NCBI GenBank assembly: GCA_038030265.1
Contig: CM075942.1
Span: forward strand, 15,086,029 to 15,150,028
Direction: 5' to 3'
From: Corythucha ciliata
Taxonomy: Eukaryota; Arthropoda; Insecta; Hemiptera; Tingidae
DNA: 64,000 nucleotides
The notes under the pieces are model-generated. The model had not been told where the DNA came from. It saw only the letters and a list, made by a program, of their open reading frames with translations, and ran no database searches. Positions 35,101 to 48,100 of the stretch are shown here, in pieces. The translations under genes were made by a program, and so were the position numbers. The first letter of the stretch is position 1; every line of letters starts with the position of its first letter.

Positions 35101-35256
35101 AGCGGCAACGGATGACGATATACTCTTACCTAATCCACCTCCTCCTGCACCAACACCACCGGCGGCGCCCTTTTTCCGGGCGCGGCTCTTCCTGTTGTCG
35201 CCAGTGAAGTCCGTCTTGGGCGTGATAACGATTGTGATTTTTGAGTGGAAATCCGA
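32102..35256 (-). CDS. SHOC2: SHOC2/Sur-8 leucine-rich-repeat scaffold (start codon not found)
   Basis: SHOC2 binds MRAS and PP1 catalytic subunit; the complex removes the inhibitory phosphate of RAF and feeds RAS-MAPK signalling. Exons: up to 35256-34777, 33305-33648, 32102-33248, with phases 0 and 2 agreeing. The last two exons give 496 residues of about 20 leucine-rich repeats (pattern LxxLxLxxNxLxxLPxxI), starting at [16 protein letters not shown] and ending FLKMQGPY-type [11 protein letters not shown], as in human SHOC2 (582 residues). The first exon codes for a low-complexity Gly/Ser segment and [13 protein letters not shown]. Its frame is open up to an in-frame TGA at 35257-35259 but has no ATG, so the true start must lie in an upstream exon. 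Confidence 0.93.
33649..34776 (-). other. SHOC2 intron 1
   Basis: 1.1 kb between the Gly/Ser exon and the leucine-rich repeats. No gene; a plus-strand open frame at 33743-34114 has no recognisable motif. Confidence 0.75.
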
Positions 35257-36101
35257 TCACGCTAACTAACTGTTCTCGTTATTTCATGCTGCACAAGTCA
35301 TGACGCGGACTTAATCGTCAAGATCGCTCAACTACGCGAATTTATCTCAAATTGTCACACAAGCGTTCCACAGGAAACGTACTGTTCTTTCCGTTTAATC
35401 TACTGATTCCACTCGAAAGCATCATCATCAATTAAAGCTGATAAACAGGGCGGGGTTGCTCGGCTCACTTGATACGGTCGATTCTACCGCTCTTTTCAAA
35501 AATAAGCCTTAAATGCCCCATTTATGCATTGATTGGGGGGGGGGGTATTCATTTATTTCGGCTAGAACATTACAGTCGAACCTTTTTGAAAAATTTGAAG
35601 ATGTTTAAATTGACTTCAACTCCCATTCGACCAATAAGACCGAGAATATTCCTCGTGTTTGTGTAGAGCAAAATTACTTTATTTTCCCGCATAAAGTTCC
35701 ATTTTCTTGTCCAATTACGTCACCTCAACCTTCGGAATCGTTCCCCACTGTCACACCAGTCAGTCACAGATTTCAAGTGGGCGTTATCCCATTCGTACAA
35801 AAACGCGTTTCCCTTTCGCGTTCAGTGTGACAGCGACAGGGACTTTGTGTTGCGATCGATAAGAAGAGGGAGAGCTAAAACCCACCACTTCTCTTCCTTT
35901 TTTTCTTTTTGGCTGGAGCTCCTCTGCAGGAACAGCCAGTTCCACGGTTCTCGTGTCTTATTAGGGGTGGTGGTGCGTGTGTTCAAGGTGTTAGGACAGA
36001 ATTCGAGGGCGTTTCCCTTTTTAAAAAAAAACCTATAACCCCAGAAAGATTTTGCTATAGTCCATTCGTCTTGGAATATTTCATAGAGAAAGACGAAGAA
36101 A
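35257..36101. promoter_or_regulatory. Divergent upstream region of SHOC2 (minus) and V-ATPase a (plus)
   Basis: About 850 bases separate the SHOC2 first known exon from the V-ATPase start codon, so promoters of both are expected here. It also holds a G11 run (near 35527). An unproven first SHOC2 exon (35469-35521) is discussed among the findings. No TATA box is certain. Confidence 0.5.
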
Positions 36102-39100
36102 ATGGGGTCCCTTTTCCGGAGCGAGGAGATGACCCTCTGCCAGCTGTTTCTACAAAGTGAAGCAGCCTATGCCTGTGTCTCAGAACTGGGCGAGCTGGGA
36201 CTTGTACAGTTCCGAGATGTGAGTTTTTTTGTCTCTCTCAAACACCTTCAAAAACGCCAATACATAGCCTGATATTTGCCTTTTACTACCCCCAGCTCAA
36301 CCCGGATGTCAACGCCTTCCAAAGAAAGTTCGTCAACGAGGTTCGCCGCTGCGATGAAATGGAACGTAAATTGCGTTATTTGGAGAAGGAGATCAAAAAG
36401 GACGGTATACCGATGCTGGACACTGGAGAAAATCCTGAGGCTCCTCAGCCGAGAGAGATGATCGATTTAGAGGTCAGTCCCATCTATTGATTTTATTACT
36501 AGATTCTAAGAACAATAGCACCTGAAAAACGCGATGATTAACTCGGCTAAATCTATTTGAATATGGAAACGTTGCTCTGAAATAGGTTTATGTAATTAAG
36601 GCGGGGTAAATCACTGCTGAGCAAAAGAACGCCCAGTTTCAAGGATCATCTTCTCATTTAGTATGCACTCGACGTCCGCTTTCGCTTTAATTTTACGTGC
36701 CTCATGGGATGGATCCTAGAAGGCCCAATATAGGATTTTTAGACCATAAAATGGCCTTAATGAAAGATGAAAATCTCGATCTTCATGTTTTTATGGACAG
36801 AATGAGGTCACGCAAGTGATATTTCGCTTGAAAAAAAAACTTTGAGGGATTAGGATATTAAAGGATGTGAGATGCCTCCCCTTTTGAAGAGCACATTTCC
36901 GGAGGCTTACAAGGAAGTTTTAAATAGCTGATAGGTACGTCAATTGACGTGTCTATCCGCCCGGTTGCCAGCATTTCAAATAAATATAAGTATGCAAGAG
37001 AAATACGTATTTTGAAAACAATTTTGGCTTATTGTAAGTACGCTATTTCAAACTCTGATGATAGCAGCATGTAAATTAAATAGCTCGATCGCCAGAAGTT
37101 TTACCCCCTCCATGAGGCTCCAAACTGATAAAATTCAGCCCCCCCCCCCCACAGTCATGGGGGGCCCACCACCGTTGACGGCTGTACGTTATTGAGTAGG
37201 CTCTTGAGATTGATCATTCTAATGTATTTATATCCTCATATGACTAGCCCGGAAATCCACTCAAAAAATAGAAATAATTTCTAATTTTAGCAAAATTTAT
37301 CGAGCTAATATCAGGAATGGTCACTCAGAGGCTGGCTTGCCATGGTCTGAAGCTACAAATTGTGTCTTGCGCTTAAAAACAGCTCCCCAAAATCCGAAAT
37401 AACTGCCGGCCAGTCTTCCTACAGTAATTCGCTTGTCTAAAATAAGGAATTTATTGAAAGATATTTCAGGGGGTAATAACAGACCAGTAAGCGGTTCGAC
37501 AGAAATAGGATAAATTGCGCTTTGGCTGTATTTCAGCAGTGAAATAGCTTTTAGAAATAACTCAAAACGTTGGTTTATACCATAGTATAGAAACTCAGAT
37601 AAGGCGCAAAACTCCACGACGGTATTGGGGAAACAGCTCTTCAAGTTATTTGGCGGGGGTGGGGGGGATCTGGCATTCTAGTCCTGTTGTGCTCATTCAA
37701 GAGTCGAAATGTCAATTTCTTGGGCAAGAAAAAGCTGTTGGCGATCATTATACAGGGTGTACAACAAGCGACTGGACAGAGAAAAACCAGTGAAGGGGTA
37801 ACGAATTTCTGATCGAAATGACTATTTGCAGTTTTCCGAAATTCCGCTTTGTTTCCGAGATATCCGCCATTTTCTGATTTTTTCAGAAACAGCTTGCTGC
37901 ACACGCAATAATTGTTGCAATGGCAAAAATGATGAGCCCATTGGAAAGAGCACAAAATTTTCTATTTAAAGAGCCTATTTTTATCCAGATCAGACGACAT
38001 CTACTACGTTTTGAATTAGCTTATTAGCGAGGAAACTTAATTCCGGAAGTATTGGTGCTATGGTGATGTGATCAGGAAACTACGGTTTTTCGCCAATAAG
38101 CTGATTCAAAACGTAGTAAATGTCGTCTGATCTGGATAAAAATAGACTCTTTAAATAGAAAATTGTGTGCTCTTTCCAATGGGCTCATCAGTTTTGCCAT
38201 TGCATCGATTACTGCGTGTGCAGCAAGCTGTTTCTGAAAAAATCAGAAAATGGTGGATATCTCGGAAACAAAGCGGAATTTCGGAAAAGTGCAAATAGTC
38301 ATTTCGATCAGAAATCAGTTGCCCCTTCACTGGTTTTTCTCTGTCCAGTCGCTTTTTGTACACCCTGTATATTATATTCAAAAGCGATATTATTACTATT
38401 ATTATCATTATTATAGTTTTAGACCATGTATGGACCATTTTCCCCGCTAAATGACCGTTTTTGAGCCTAATAGTTTCTGGAAGCTAATAACCGCAGTTTC
38501 GGAAAATTATCCCACAATGTTGTCCTATAGCACAGGGCCACTGGTACCAATATTAACGGATTCCCTTTTAATCAATTTAAGCAAAAAGTTGGATAAAAAT
38601 GTATTGCTGACTGACAATGAAAATGAGTTATCTTGAGTTAAATTGTTGTTAAAACCAGTCACTTTTGTTTCAATATAAGATGATCCCCGAAACGTATGGT
38701 TTTTCAATGTTTTATTTAGTAGGGGAGCCCCAGAGGGAATTTCGGGATTTACTCAAGCGCGTCAGATTAACATAATGCGGATACCTTGTACCTAGTTGAG
38801 TACCTCCACCAAATATGAGCCCCATAGTGGCCGCCCGTCAAGGATTATGCGTCAGATTAGTGAAAAAAAATTGATCATCAGACATTCTCGAGCGCATCAG
38901 ATTAAGGGAGTGGGAATTAATTACAAGCTAAAAAGTCTATATTCCACTAATCTGACAATTTAAGAGTGACGCAAAGACGGAGGAGGCCTACAAACTTGTA
39001 AAAAAGAAAAGAGTCATCTTGACATTCTCGAACGTGGCTATTTTTTTTTTGAAGGGAAAAATTCAAGGATAACGAAAAATATATAATCTGACGATTTCCA

Positions 39101-42100
39101 CAAGCCGAAATAGAAAAAATTCGTCGATAAAGTTAAGTCATTATTCAACTCGTGGGGCCAATTCAGTGAAACTTGGCACCCACCCGTCTTGTGTGAAACA
39201 TATGTTTGATTCTCTACAAATTTTTAATTTTGTCTGTTGCAACGTTGTTCGTGCCAGCCATTCAATTAGTAAAGCCCTGTTCACACGATACAATGTTTGA
39301 AGTTATATTGCATGCTGGTTTTTTAAAAACATATGTTCCTTGGTAGTGACCGGATGTTTTTAAAAATCCAGCATGCAATTTAGCTTCAAACATTGCATCG
39401 TGTGAACAGGGCTTAAATTAGCAATAAAAAATTGTTATTTTTTATGTCCACGAAAACTTCTTCCGATTGGGTGATCACCAGTGACGTAGCTAAACGGGCT
39501 AACACGGTCGACGTGTCCCTCACAACCACTACTTGTATAAGCTTTTCGACGTCGTTTAACGTGAAACGCAAAATAATGTTAATGTTTCACAAGCCTATGC
39601 CACAAGCTAATATTATGATATTGCTTTGAGGAAAGTACGCAAATTAGCAATAACCTTCTCTCTCATGCTTCTTGATTGAGTCGGGATTCGGTTAATTTCC
39701 ATTGCCGCTTGTGTTGTGTTGCTCGTGTTTCTGTATTCTGATTTTTTCCTGATTTCTTCTTTTCTTGTGTCTATTTTCTTTTCTGTCTCAATTCCTGTCT
39801 AATTTCAAGCGTTCTTTTCGCGTCTGAACGCCTGCCTTCCGCTCCATTTCCTCGACACCTTCATACCTTCAGCGAGCCCTGGATGAACTGTTTGTTTTGC
39901 TCGACTTCCCTTCACTCCTGTGAGATTTTGAGAATTTATTTCTTGATGTCTGATGTAAATATCCAACTCGTTTCGCTCAGTACAACTTGGTACGCTTATG
40001 AAAGCCAACTTGTGATTGCCATTGGGTCGTTGTCAACAGTTTGGTTGGTTAATTCCTGTCTTCGCTCTTTAGTGACAATGGATAAGATAAAGAATTATAA
40101 ATATGTTTCGTGCAACAATGTCAAAACTGCTTTTTCGACTCCCGATAAGTTATTTATATCGGTCCTAAAAGAGAACCGGATAGAACCAAACGGTTCAGAG
40201 CGTCCCGACGCAAAGAACCAACTCCTACGTCGTTGAAAGCATCGCTTCATTGTTGCAAAGATCTCTTCAATGTAAATACAAACTTATTATGCCAGTCGTT
40301 TTCCTCGCCAATCGTGACGCCAACCGAATAAGGCTTGGCGCGAACCTTGTGTTCTGGGGTGATCCTAGCGAAAAGCTCAACCATTTTTTTCGCCTGCGAA
40401 GCTCGAAGTAGCCAACACATTCATCTCCGTATTGCCTTCGCGAATTGACCCCCAACGACACTTTACAATGAAGTGTAACATTATTTTTGTTAGTTGCTTA
40501 CTTTTGCATTTTCACTCCACGCGACTCTAAACCGCCCTCAGTCGTTGAATGTATAAAAGGCACAAACCCGCCGAAGATTGCGGGAGTATGCTTTTTCAAA
40601 GCCTTCTCAAAGCATGGCAAATTATTAATAAAAAAATTATTCAATGCAATTTATTAATGCAAATAGGTGGATGCGCTTCTGCTCCGACTAGGTTCTCTTA
40701 TGAAGTTATCAAGCCTCCTTCACTTCTACTAGAACCTGAGATGAAACTTCCATATTAGGTAGCTTCCTGCTTTAAATGAAATCTAAGGCCACAGCTCATC
40801 TAAGTTGAATTTAAATATAATTTGAGGAATTGTTTCGTTCAAACCGCTAAACTGCATCAGAAATACATAGAATCACATTTCAAGAAAACGCAAAGTGATG
40901 TCACGAGAAATACCCCATGGCCCCCTGCTGAGGGGGTGGTTGGGGGATCCTTCGAAAATCCAAACTTTCAAAAAATCATTAAAATTCTAATTTTAGGATT
41001 TTGTAAATAAATTTCACACCAATATTTTTGTAATTAAATATTTGTTCGGAAAAAAAAAATCAAAAAATGTGCAAGCTCCTTATTCTATGATATTTACAAT
41101 GGGGAACTTGCACATTTGTCAAGCATTCTTGAAGAGGGCTCTTCCACAAGGCTATTACTCACATTAGACATTGAAATCAATCAAGGATTTTTTTTAAAGC
41201 GAATATTTAAAAAGTTTGAGTGGGGGTTTGATTACGTCAAAGGTTATTTAATGAAATGGATGGTGTGGCGAAGAGGGGGGGGGGTAAAAAGCATTTTCAG
41301 GGGGACAATTTTTCTTGTTATTCATAAACAAAAATAGTTACCTCAGATGCTTCACCAGTAACATTGACGTCATTTCCACTCGCACCATCCATCCCTTCTT
41401 GAAGAACTTTGAATTTTATTTAAAAATCATCATATGCACCAATAGGGCTGCAACCACCGTTGATATCCTCACTTACTTTTCTCTCAAATCGGGCATTCAT
41501 GCAAGCTCCCCATTAGAGGGAAACTTGACACTTTTTCCAAGACTCATTGTCGGTTATGGGAGTAATAGAGACAAATGTTCAGTTACTGAGCCAAAATACT
41601 CGCTTCTGTTTGAATAGTTCATTTCAGGGCTACCAGGCTGAAATTCAAAGTTTGGGGGGGGGGATGTCCATTGAAATTTATGTATAGTTTTTTTCTGTTT
41701 TTGGAGCATAAAAACCAGATTTGGGGGGACGAAATGCCCAGTTTCATAGTCTCGTTCTCGTTCAGGGGCGAAATTAACGATTTTCTAGCCTAGACAGTTT
41801 TGTGGGTCGTCAATCAAGTTCGTTGGTCAAATAAATGTTGTTTAATAGAAGGGTCCATCATTCAGCCGAATAGTCCGTTCATGTGATCAGAATTACCAGT
41901 TTGGGGCTTAATGGAATTTCAAGCTGAGAAACTGATTTTTTTTTTTTTTGCATTAGCCCGAAAGCCAAGAGCCACTCTTTACTTTTATTGATAATTATAC
42001 ATATAGTCCAGTCAATCGGTAGTCGTTGACAAAAATCACGTCTTAGATTTTAGTGCATTTCATTTATGTCAAAATGCACTATTGGTCTCGTCGTGATGGT

Positions 42101-45100
42101 GGCAAACATGGGTCATGGCATGTTTTTTTCATGTTTCAGGATCTCTAGAACACGAATTCAGTGGTCTCCAGGATATATATATATCTTTTATATGTATATA
42201 TTTATAATATTATGGCCGTTTTCTTGTTAGCACGATAACTCTCGAAGAAATTAATTTAGCGGAACGCGCTTTGGCACAAAAATCAGTAGTCATAAGACCC
42301 CGGTCGGTATTGCATTTGGGCCAAATCGGTCGAGGTGGAGGGGGGAAAATAGGGGTTGAAATGGTCAAAAAATCACTATAAATCACCAGTTGATTCTAGA
42401 AGCATCATATTCGGTACGTATACTTCATGTTAGAGTAGACTTTGATTCCCATTTTAATTTTTCGAAAAAGTCAAGGTGGTGGGGGTGGTCCTCCCGATGT
42501 GGAAGTGTAAAAATAGCGTTGAACTTCACTAGTTCATCTTAGCGCTCTAAAATTCGACTCAATAATTTAATGTAACAAAAGCCCTGGGTTCCATTGAGAT
42601 TTATCGAAAACTTTAATGTGGGACGAAATTTCAAACAAATCGCTTAGATTCACACGTTTATTATAGAATACGGCACAAAAATTTAATATAACAAAGCCCT
42701 TGGAAAACTACCGAAACTGTTCGACATTTTTGAAGAGAGGGTGGTGAAAATAGAGGAAGAAGTTCGGCTTAATGAAACAAATTATGGTATCAAAATTATT
42801 ACTTCTGGGACGGCTTAGGGTATCCGTATACGGAATGAAATGCACTCTTTCCGACCGCCAGCTGCCGGAGCGAAATTTTTTTTCACTTTATTTTATGTTT
42901 TTTGTGGTGAGGAAGTCGAATCAGAAGAGATCCAACAAAATTTCCTTGTGCGTTTTGAGAGAATCGCGAAAAACTGTTTATTTTTGGCACTTTTTTCAGT
43001 TTTTTGCTTATAACTCCTTAATGACGCATTCTACGGAAAATGTTACCCTCTCATTTCTTGAAAAGCATCAAGTTCTGCGTCGAATCATTTTTTCTTTTGT
43101 CACAACTGACCCAGCCGTTTTACCGGCATTGATTTTTTTAAATGGTCATTTTTAGCCACTTTTGGTAAAATTCATAAAAATTACTAAGGCAGTGGCAACT
43201 TGAAAACGGCTGTTCCAATCGGTAAATGTCATGAAATCAAGGTGGTTCAGAATTTAATTTATCAAAGTGAAAAGCCTTGAAATCTACAGGAAAAATCAGT
43301 GGTATCAGTTATGCAACAAAAAACGCGAAAAAAGGCGGCCCAAAAACCATGTTTTTCTGCACATTTTTGCCAGTAGCTCGGGAACTAGTGGTCCAATTTT
43401 TTTCTATGAAAAACGATCTGAAAGCCGATTGAATTTTCTATCAGACCTATTATATGGAATTTCACTTGAAGATTAACATAAGACAGGGCCATAACGTCAA
43501 ACAATTTGAAATTTGCTGCAATAAAAGTTTTTTGTCACATTTCGGCCTATAACTCAAAAACTATCCATCCGATTGAACTTTAAAGAAACTCATCTGAAAG
43601 CTCGTTAAATTTCCTATAAGGATTCATGTATGGTGTTTTTATAAAGACCCGATAAGTGGCAATAAATCGCAGTGGGAAATTCGCAAAATGAGTAATTTTA
43701 CAATAACTCCTTTCTTCAGCCGAACGTTTTTGCCTATAACTATTGAACGAAGCCTTCGATGAAAATTGCACTATTTTTTAGTGAAAGCTGGTGAAATTTA
43801 CAGTCAGAAACTATATTTGACAAATTTTCCAAGGTCCGGAAAATATTCTGTACAGGGCGATAAAAATAGGTTTTGTTTCAAAAAAAGTGACTATGCCCAC
43901 CAATTTCAAGTTTGACGCTGAATTTCTCAGCAGGAGTGGGAGAAATTCAAGCAAATAACACTGAACGACATGGAAAAAAGTCTGGCCTTTCCAACGGTGC
44001 CATCAGATTTGACGTGACTCACCTGGTTGCTAAGGTACGGACGATTTTCTTCAAGAAAACAAGGTCATTTTGAAAACTACTAAATCCTTGAATATCTCGA
44101 AAACTATTAGGTATCGGACTAGGGTCAATATGACTTTTTTTGACGCATTTGTGACGTGGAATCACCAGCCTAAATATTGACATCCATTTCAGAAACACCC
44201 TGTATACTAATCCTCGGTCGGTTGAAAAACACACAATTCATCCCTCGAAAGTCCCTTTGAATTGGTACTGCTAGCCCCTGCAACTCACTTTGCGTCACCA
44301 GAGCTAACGATACACCCCAAAAAACTGTCACTTTTTGGCCCAGAAAGTGTGAAATTCTTCTCTGCTCGGAAATTAAATCGTTCTCGAGTATCTACGTCAG
44401 CATTCAGCTTAATAGAGCTTGCCTGTCCCCAGAAACATCCCATTGGTACCGACCCTCTGTATGTTATTATTTGTTTTAAAGCGAAGGAAATTCGGGTTCA
44501 TCCTAATGCGACTTGATGGTTGCCAGATAGCACCGTTACTTCAAGTCATTTTGAGATTTTTTTTTTTTTTGAAAATCGTAAAAGACAATCATAATTTGAC
44601 CATAAAGTATGGAGGAAAAACAGCCAGTTAACTTAGGAAGTTCATTAGAATGTGGTCCAACCACTATAGTTATTTTATTATTTTTTTGTTCGTTTTTGGT
44701 TCCACGTCCTTAAAAGTGAACGCACTGGGAAAAATTGACCCCCTTCCACCTTCATTGTTTCCAGAATAAATAGTTCCGCCTTGTCTGAACAGGGTCGATC
44801 ATTAATTGGGAGGGTGCCACGGCCGAATGGCGGCGGGGAGGAAAACCGTTTTCCAGGGGGGGAAACTGCCTCTTATATATATATAATCGAATTATTATCG
44901 TCATTTATGATTATTGTAGAGCAAATAATTCCGAGTAATTTCTGTAAATATTGTAAAACTTGGCGACAGGTAGAGTTTAAGAAACTAGACGAATTCGTAA
45001 AATTTATCTTAACGTATCTAAAAAAACAAAAACCCGTTTTTTCAGGGGACGGAAAGTGTGATTGCTTACGGGTAAACAGGAAACAGGACGCCGACAATTT

Positions 45101-48100
45101 TCATAGCAAACCCCTCTCCCCCAATCTCACTAACGAACATTTCCGTGAGGGACAATTAACGTTAAAATAATGTATTTTGTATCAGGGGATAAGCAAATGT
45201 AAATTATTATAGTCCCGAATCAAGTCATTTTTCAATGGTGAGGGGTTGGTAGGGGAAAACTTGGTTTGCTGGAATGGCTCGGTTAGAAACATGGCAACAG
45301 CTATAATGAGAAAAAAAATGTGTCCCTTATTTGGCTATTCAGCGACATAGCTCGTCATTGTTTGGCTAACAAACATAACTATTTAGCCCAAAACAGGGCT
45401 TGAACAGCCTTCCGAATCTGAATGCCTTTCGGCCCACATACCGATCCCGCGAACCCAGGTACAGAAGGCTTAGCACGAATCCTCTGTTCTCTGGAACATC
45501 CTATCATTCGCAAAAATTGTCAGTCTAGCGTACCTGTCACACGCGTTACGCCATTTTCTAGCCTGTCTCGGCAATGAATTGGCTGTTCGGGCAAGGCTTT
45601 GTTGGGTCTAAAACGTTCAATTTCGCCCAGAATCTTGGTATTTTACCCCTAAACTAGATATTTAAAACTTGCATTCGACTTTTTACCCTCGGGTTTTCCG
45701 TCTTTTCCACCTTAAGGGCGCCTAACTTTGGGTGTTTCTTTTTGTTCCAGGCTACTTTTGAAAAATTAGAAAACGAATTGAAAGAAGTAAACCAGAATGC
45801 GGAAGCTTTGAAACGTAATTTCCTCGAACTCACCGAGTTGAAGCACATTTTGAGGAAAACTCAAGTCTTCTTCGACGAGGTACGTAATTATGAAATTTTC
45901 TTTAAATAAATACGGGGAAAACAATATTTTTTTCTACAAGAACACAACGTTTTTTCGAGAGTGGAAAGAAGTAAAATCACGCTAATGATTCCATCCCGCG
46001 GTCTTAGATATTTTTCGCTTTTGTCTCTTGAAGTAGAACTGCCGCACAACTCTTTTCTCTTTGATTTAAATATTTTAGGAGCACAGTTTGAGATTGGTTA
46101 ACTTTTCTTAATAATTTATTACTATTTTAGTTTGATGATTAAGTTTTTCAGCTCTGTGAAATTTTGGCAACATCGTACCACCACATTGTTCCTTCTTCAA
46201 GCTTAAATTGTCGAACCCTTTTTTTTTGTTACAAAAAAATGAGCTTCGCTCGTACAGAACTTAATTCTCTCAAGTATGTGGTGTTGGTGGTGCTGGTGTG
46301 TTTCTAATGTACTTCCTCTTCAATTTTTCACATTTTTTCTTATCTTTTGGCCGTATTTTTACGTGATTTTATTGCTTTAATGATTCGCAGATTTTTTTTC
46401 AGTTTTCTTTTTTTTCGATTTTTGTAAAACCTGAAGGATACAGGACTTTCGCCCGTGGTTTAAATGAAGAAGAAAAGCCGCTCGATGTCTTTAACATTCT
46501 GCTTTTATTGTTAAATGTTACAAGACATCTTACCTTCCCCAACTCTACTCACCTCCATGTTCCCCTCCCCGCTCATTTGTTTAATTCACACATTTCGCTT
46601 CGAATTCGCTTTTTTCGTGCGTTCACGTGTTTCAGCGAGTTGACGATAATTTAATTTACAGCTCAGAAGCGTTCATTTTTATCTACTTGTAAACGTCTAA
46701 ACGTCCTAATAAATCTTAAAATATAGCCTTTTTACAAATCCTACAAAGTTTACTATGTTATTGATTATCTCATTCGATAAACGTCAACTTTTTATTTAAT
46801 TTATTTTGTCCATTCATCGTTTCCGATAAAAGTGCCCTCCCTCTAACGCTAAGTAGGCGCACTATATTTTCTTCAAATTGAGCTCTACATCTTGTGCTAA
46901 TACGGCCCATTCCTGTTAGACTACCGTCCCTTTCCTATTTTCCTTGCGAGAACCGTGTGGTGTTGTATTTGCCAGACACAGGGCCTGAGTGAAAACCTCA
47001 CCATCGTGCAGATGAACGACCCCAGGCGTGAAGAGGAACAGAACCTACTGGGCGAGGAATGGCTGAAGGCGGGGAATCAAACACTAAAACTGGGGTAAAA
47101 ATAACAGTAATTCTAAAAAAGAAAAAGAGGAGATACAAATAGTAGGCGGAGGAAGGCTTTTAGGGTGACCACCTTTTCGTTTTAATCCTTTAGGACAACC
47201 AACATTTTTCTCACAGAAGAAAAACGGCCCCCTAAAAAGGTTTCATTCCAAAAACACTCACATCCACAGGGGAGCGCTGGCATCGCTGAAGCAACCGTTA
47301 CTGAGCTTCTTAGGAGCCCAGAACCTGATGAAACGTCCTCCTAGCCAAAATGGTCCAGGCAAAACACCATGCCGGCCCAGGTAAAAAAATGAAAAGCATC
47401 CTTAGCTTAGCGGCTCGAATTTTGAAGTAATTTGAAGGCTCAGAAACAAGGTTATTGCTTGATTCAAAGCGTGCTCTATGCGTTGCGTGGCACAAGCTCC
47501 AAGGGACTTGGGAAAGTTGTCGTGAGACCGCGCGTTATTACTGGCAGATTATTGGCTTTATAGCTTTTATGATTTGGTACACAGTTCCTTCTAAGGGGCG
47601 AAGGCCTGCTAGGCTATACTGGGCTGTGCAGGGGGGGGGGTCCTATCACTGACTATAGGAGTCAAAAAGCAGGCTATTTAGTATTATTGCCAAAGCGAGC
47701 TTCTTAATGATCTTCGCAAAGCATCGTTGGTGGGGGGGGGGGTCCATCATTCCTTTATTTCTGCTGTGGCTTTTTAGGCTTTTTATTTCATCTACGCAAG
47801 TTTATTTTTATCACACAAAAGTACATCATAGCCCTCCTATTGTTTCTTCTCCACACCCATTTCAAAAGTATACTCGTAAACCACTAGAAAAATAAGCGTT
47901 TCGTGGTGACCCCAGAACACTTGAAAAATAAATAAATAAAACTAAGACTTAAGTTGTTTTATCCTCGTAGTTTTCAACTTAACCCTTCCGTCTAGCTTCC
48001 TTCTCCTTCAGGGTAGTCAATCCTATTTTGTCGTGCATACAATTTCAAGTTGTTAAGCTAGTTGAACACTCCTACAGAGTCGAAATGCTTTGTTTTTCTT

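Larger units (their letters stand above)
36473..45750 (+). other. V-ATPase a intron 2, repeat-rich
   Basis: 9.3 kb with no supported gene. It contains a C12 run (37139-37150), a mariner-type inverted-repeat element (37753-38367), short GCGTCAGATTA-like words (38750-39110), a MITE (39271-39415), a dispersed repeat (41095-41530) and a block of related AT-rich units (about 42200-44215). Confidence 0.8.

Noticed and set aside
37641..38416. Two opposite-strand open frames with near-identical Cys-rich peptides, looking like a gene pair
   Set aside because: They are the two arms of the mariner-type inverted repeat and carry no domain.
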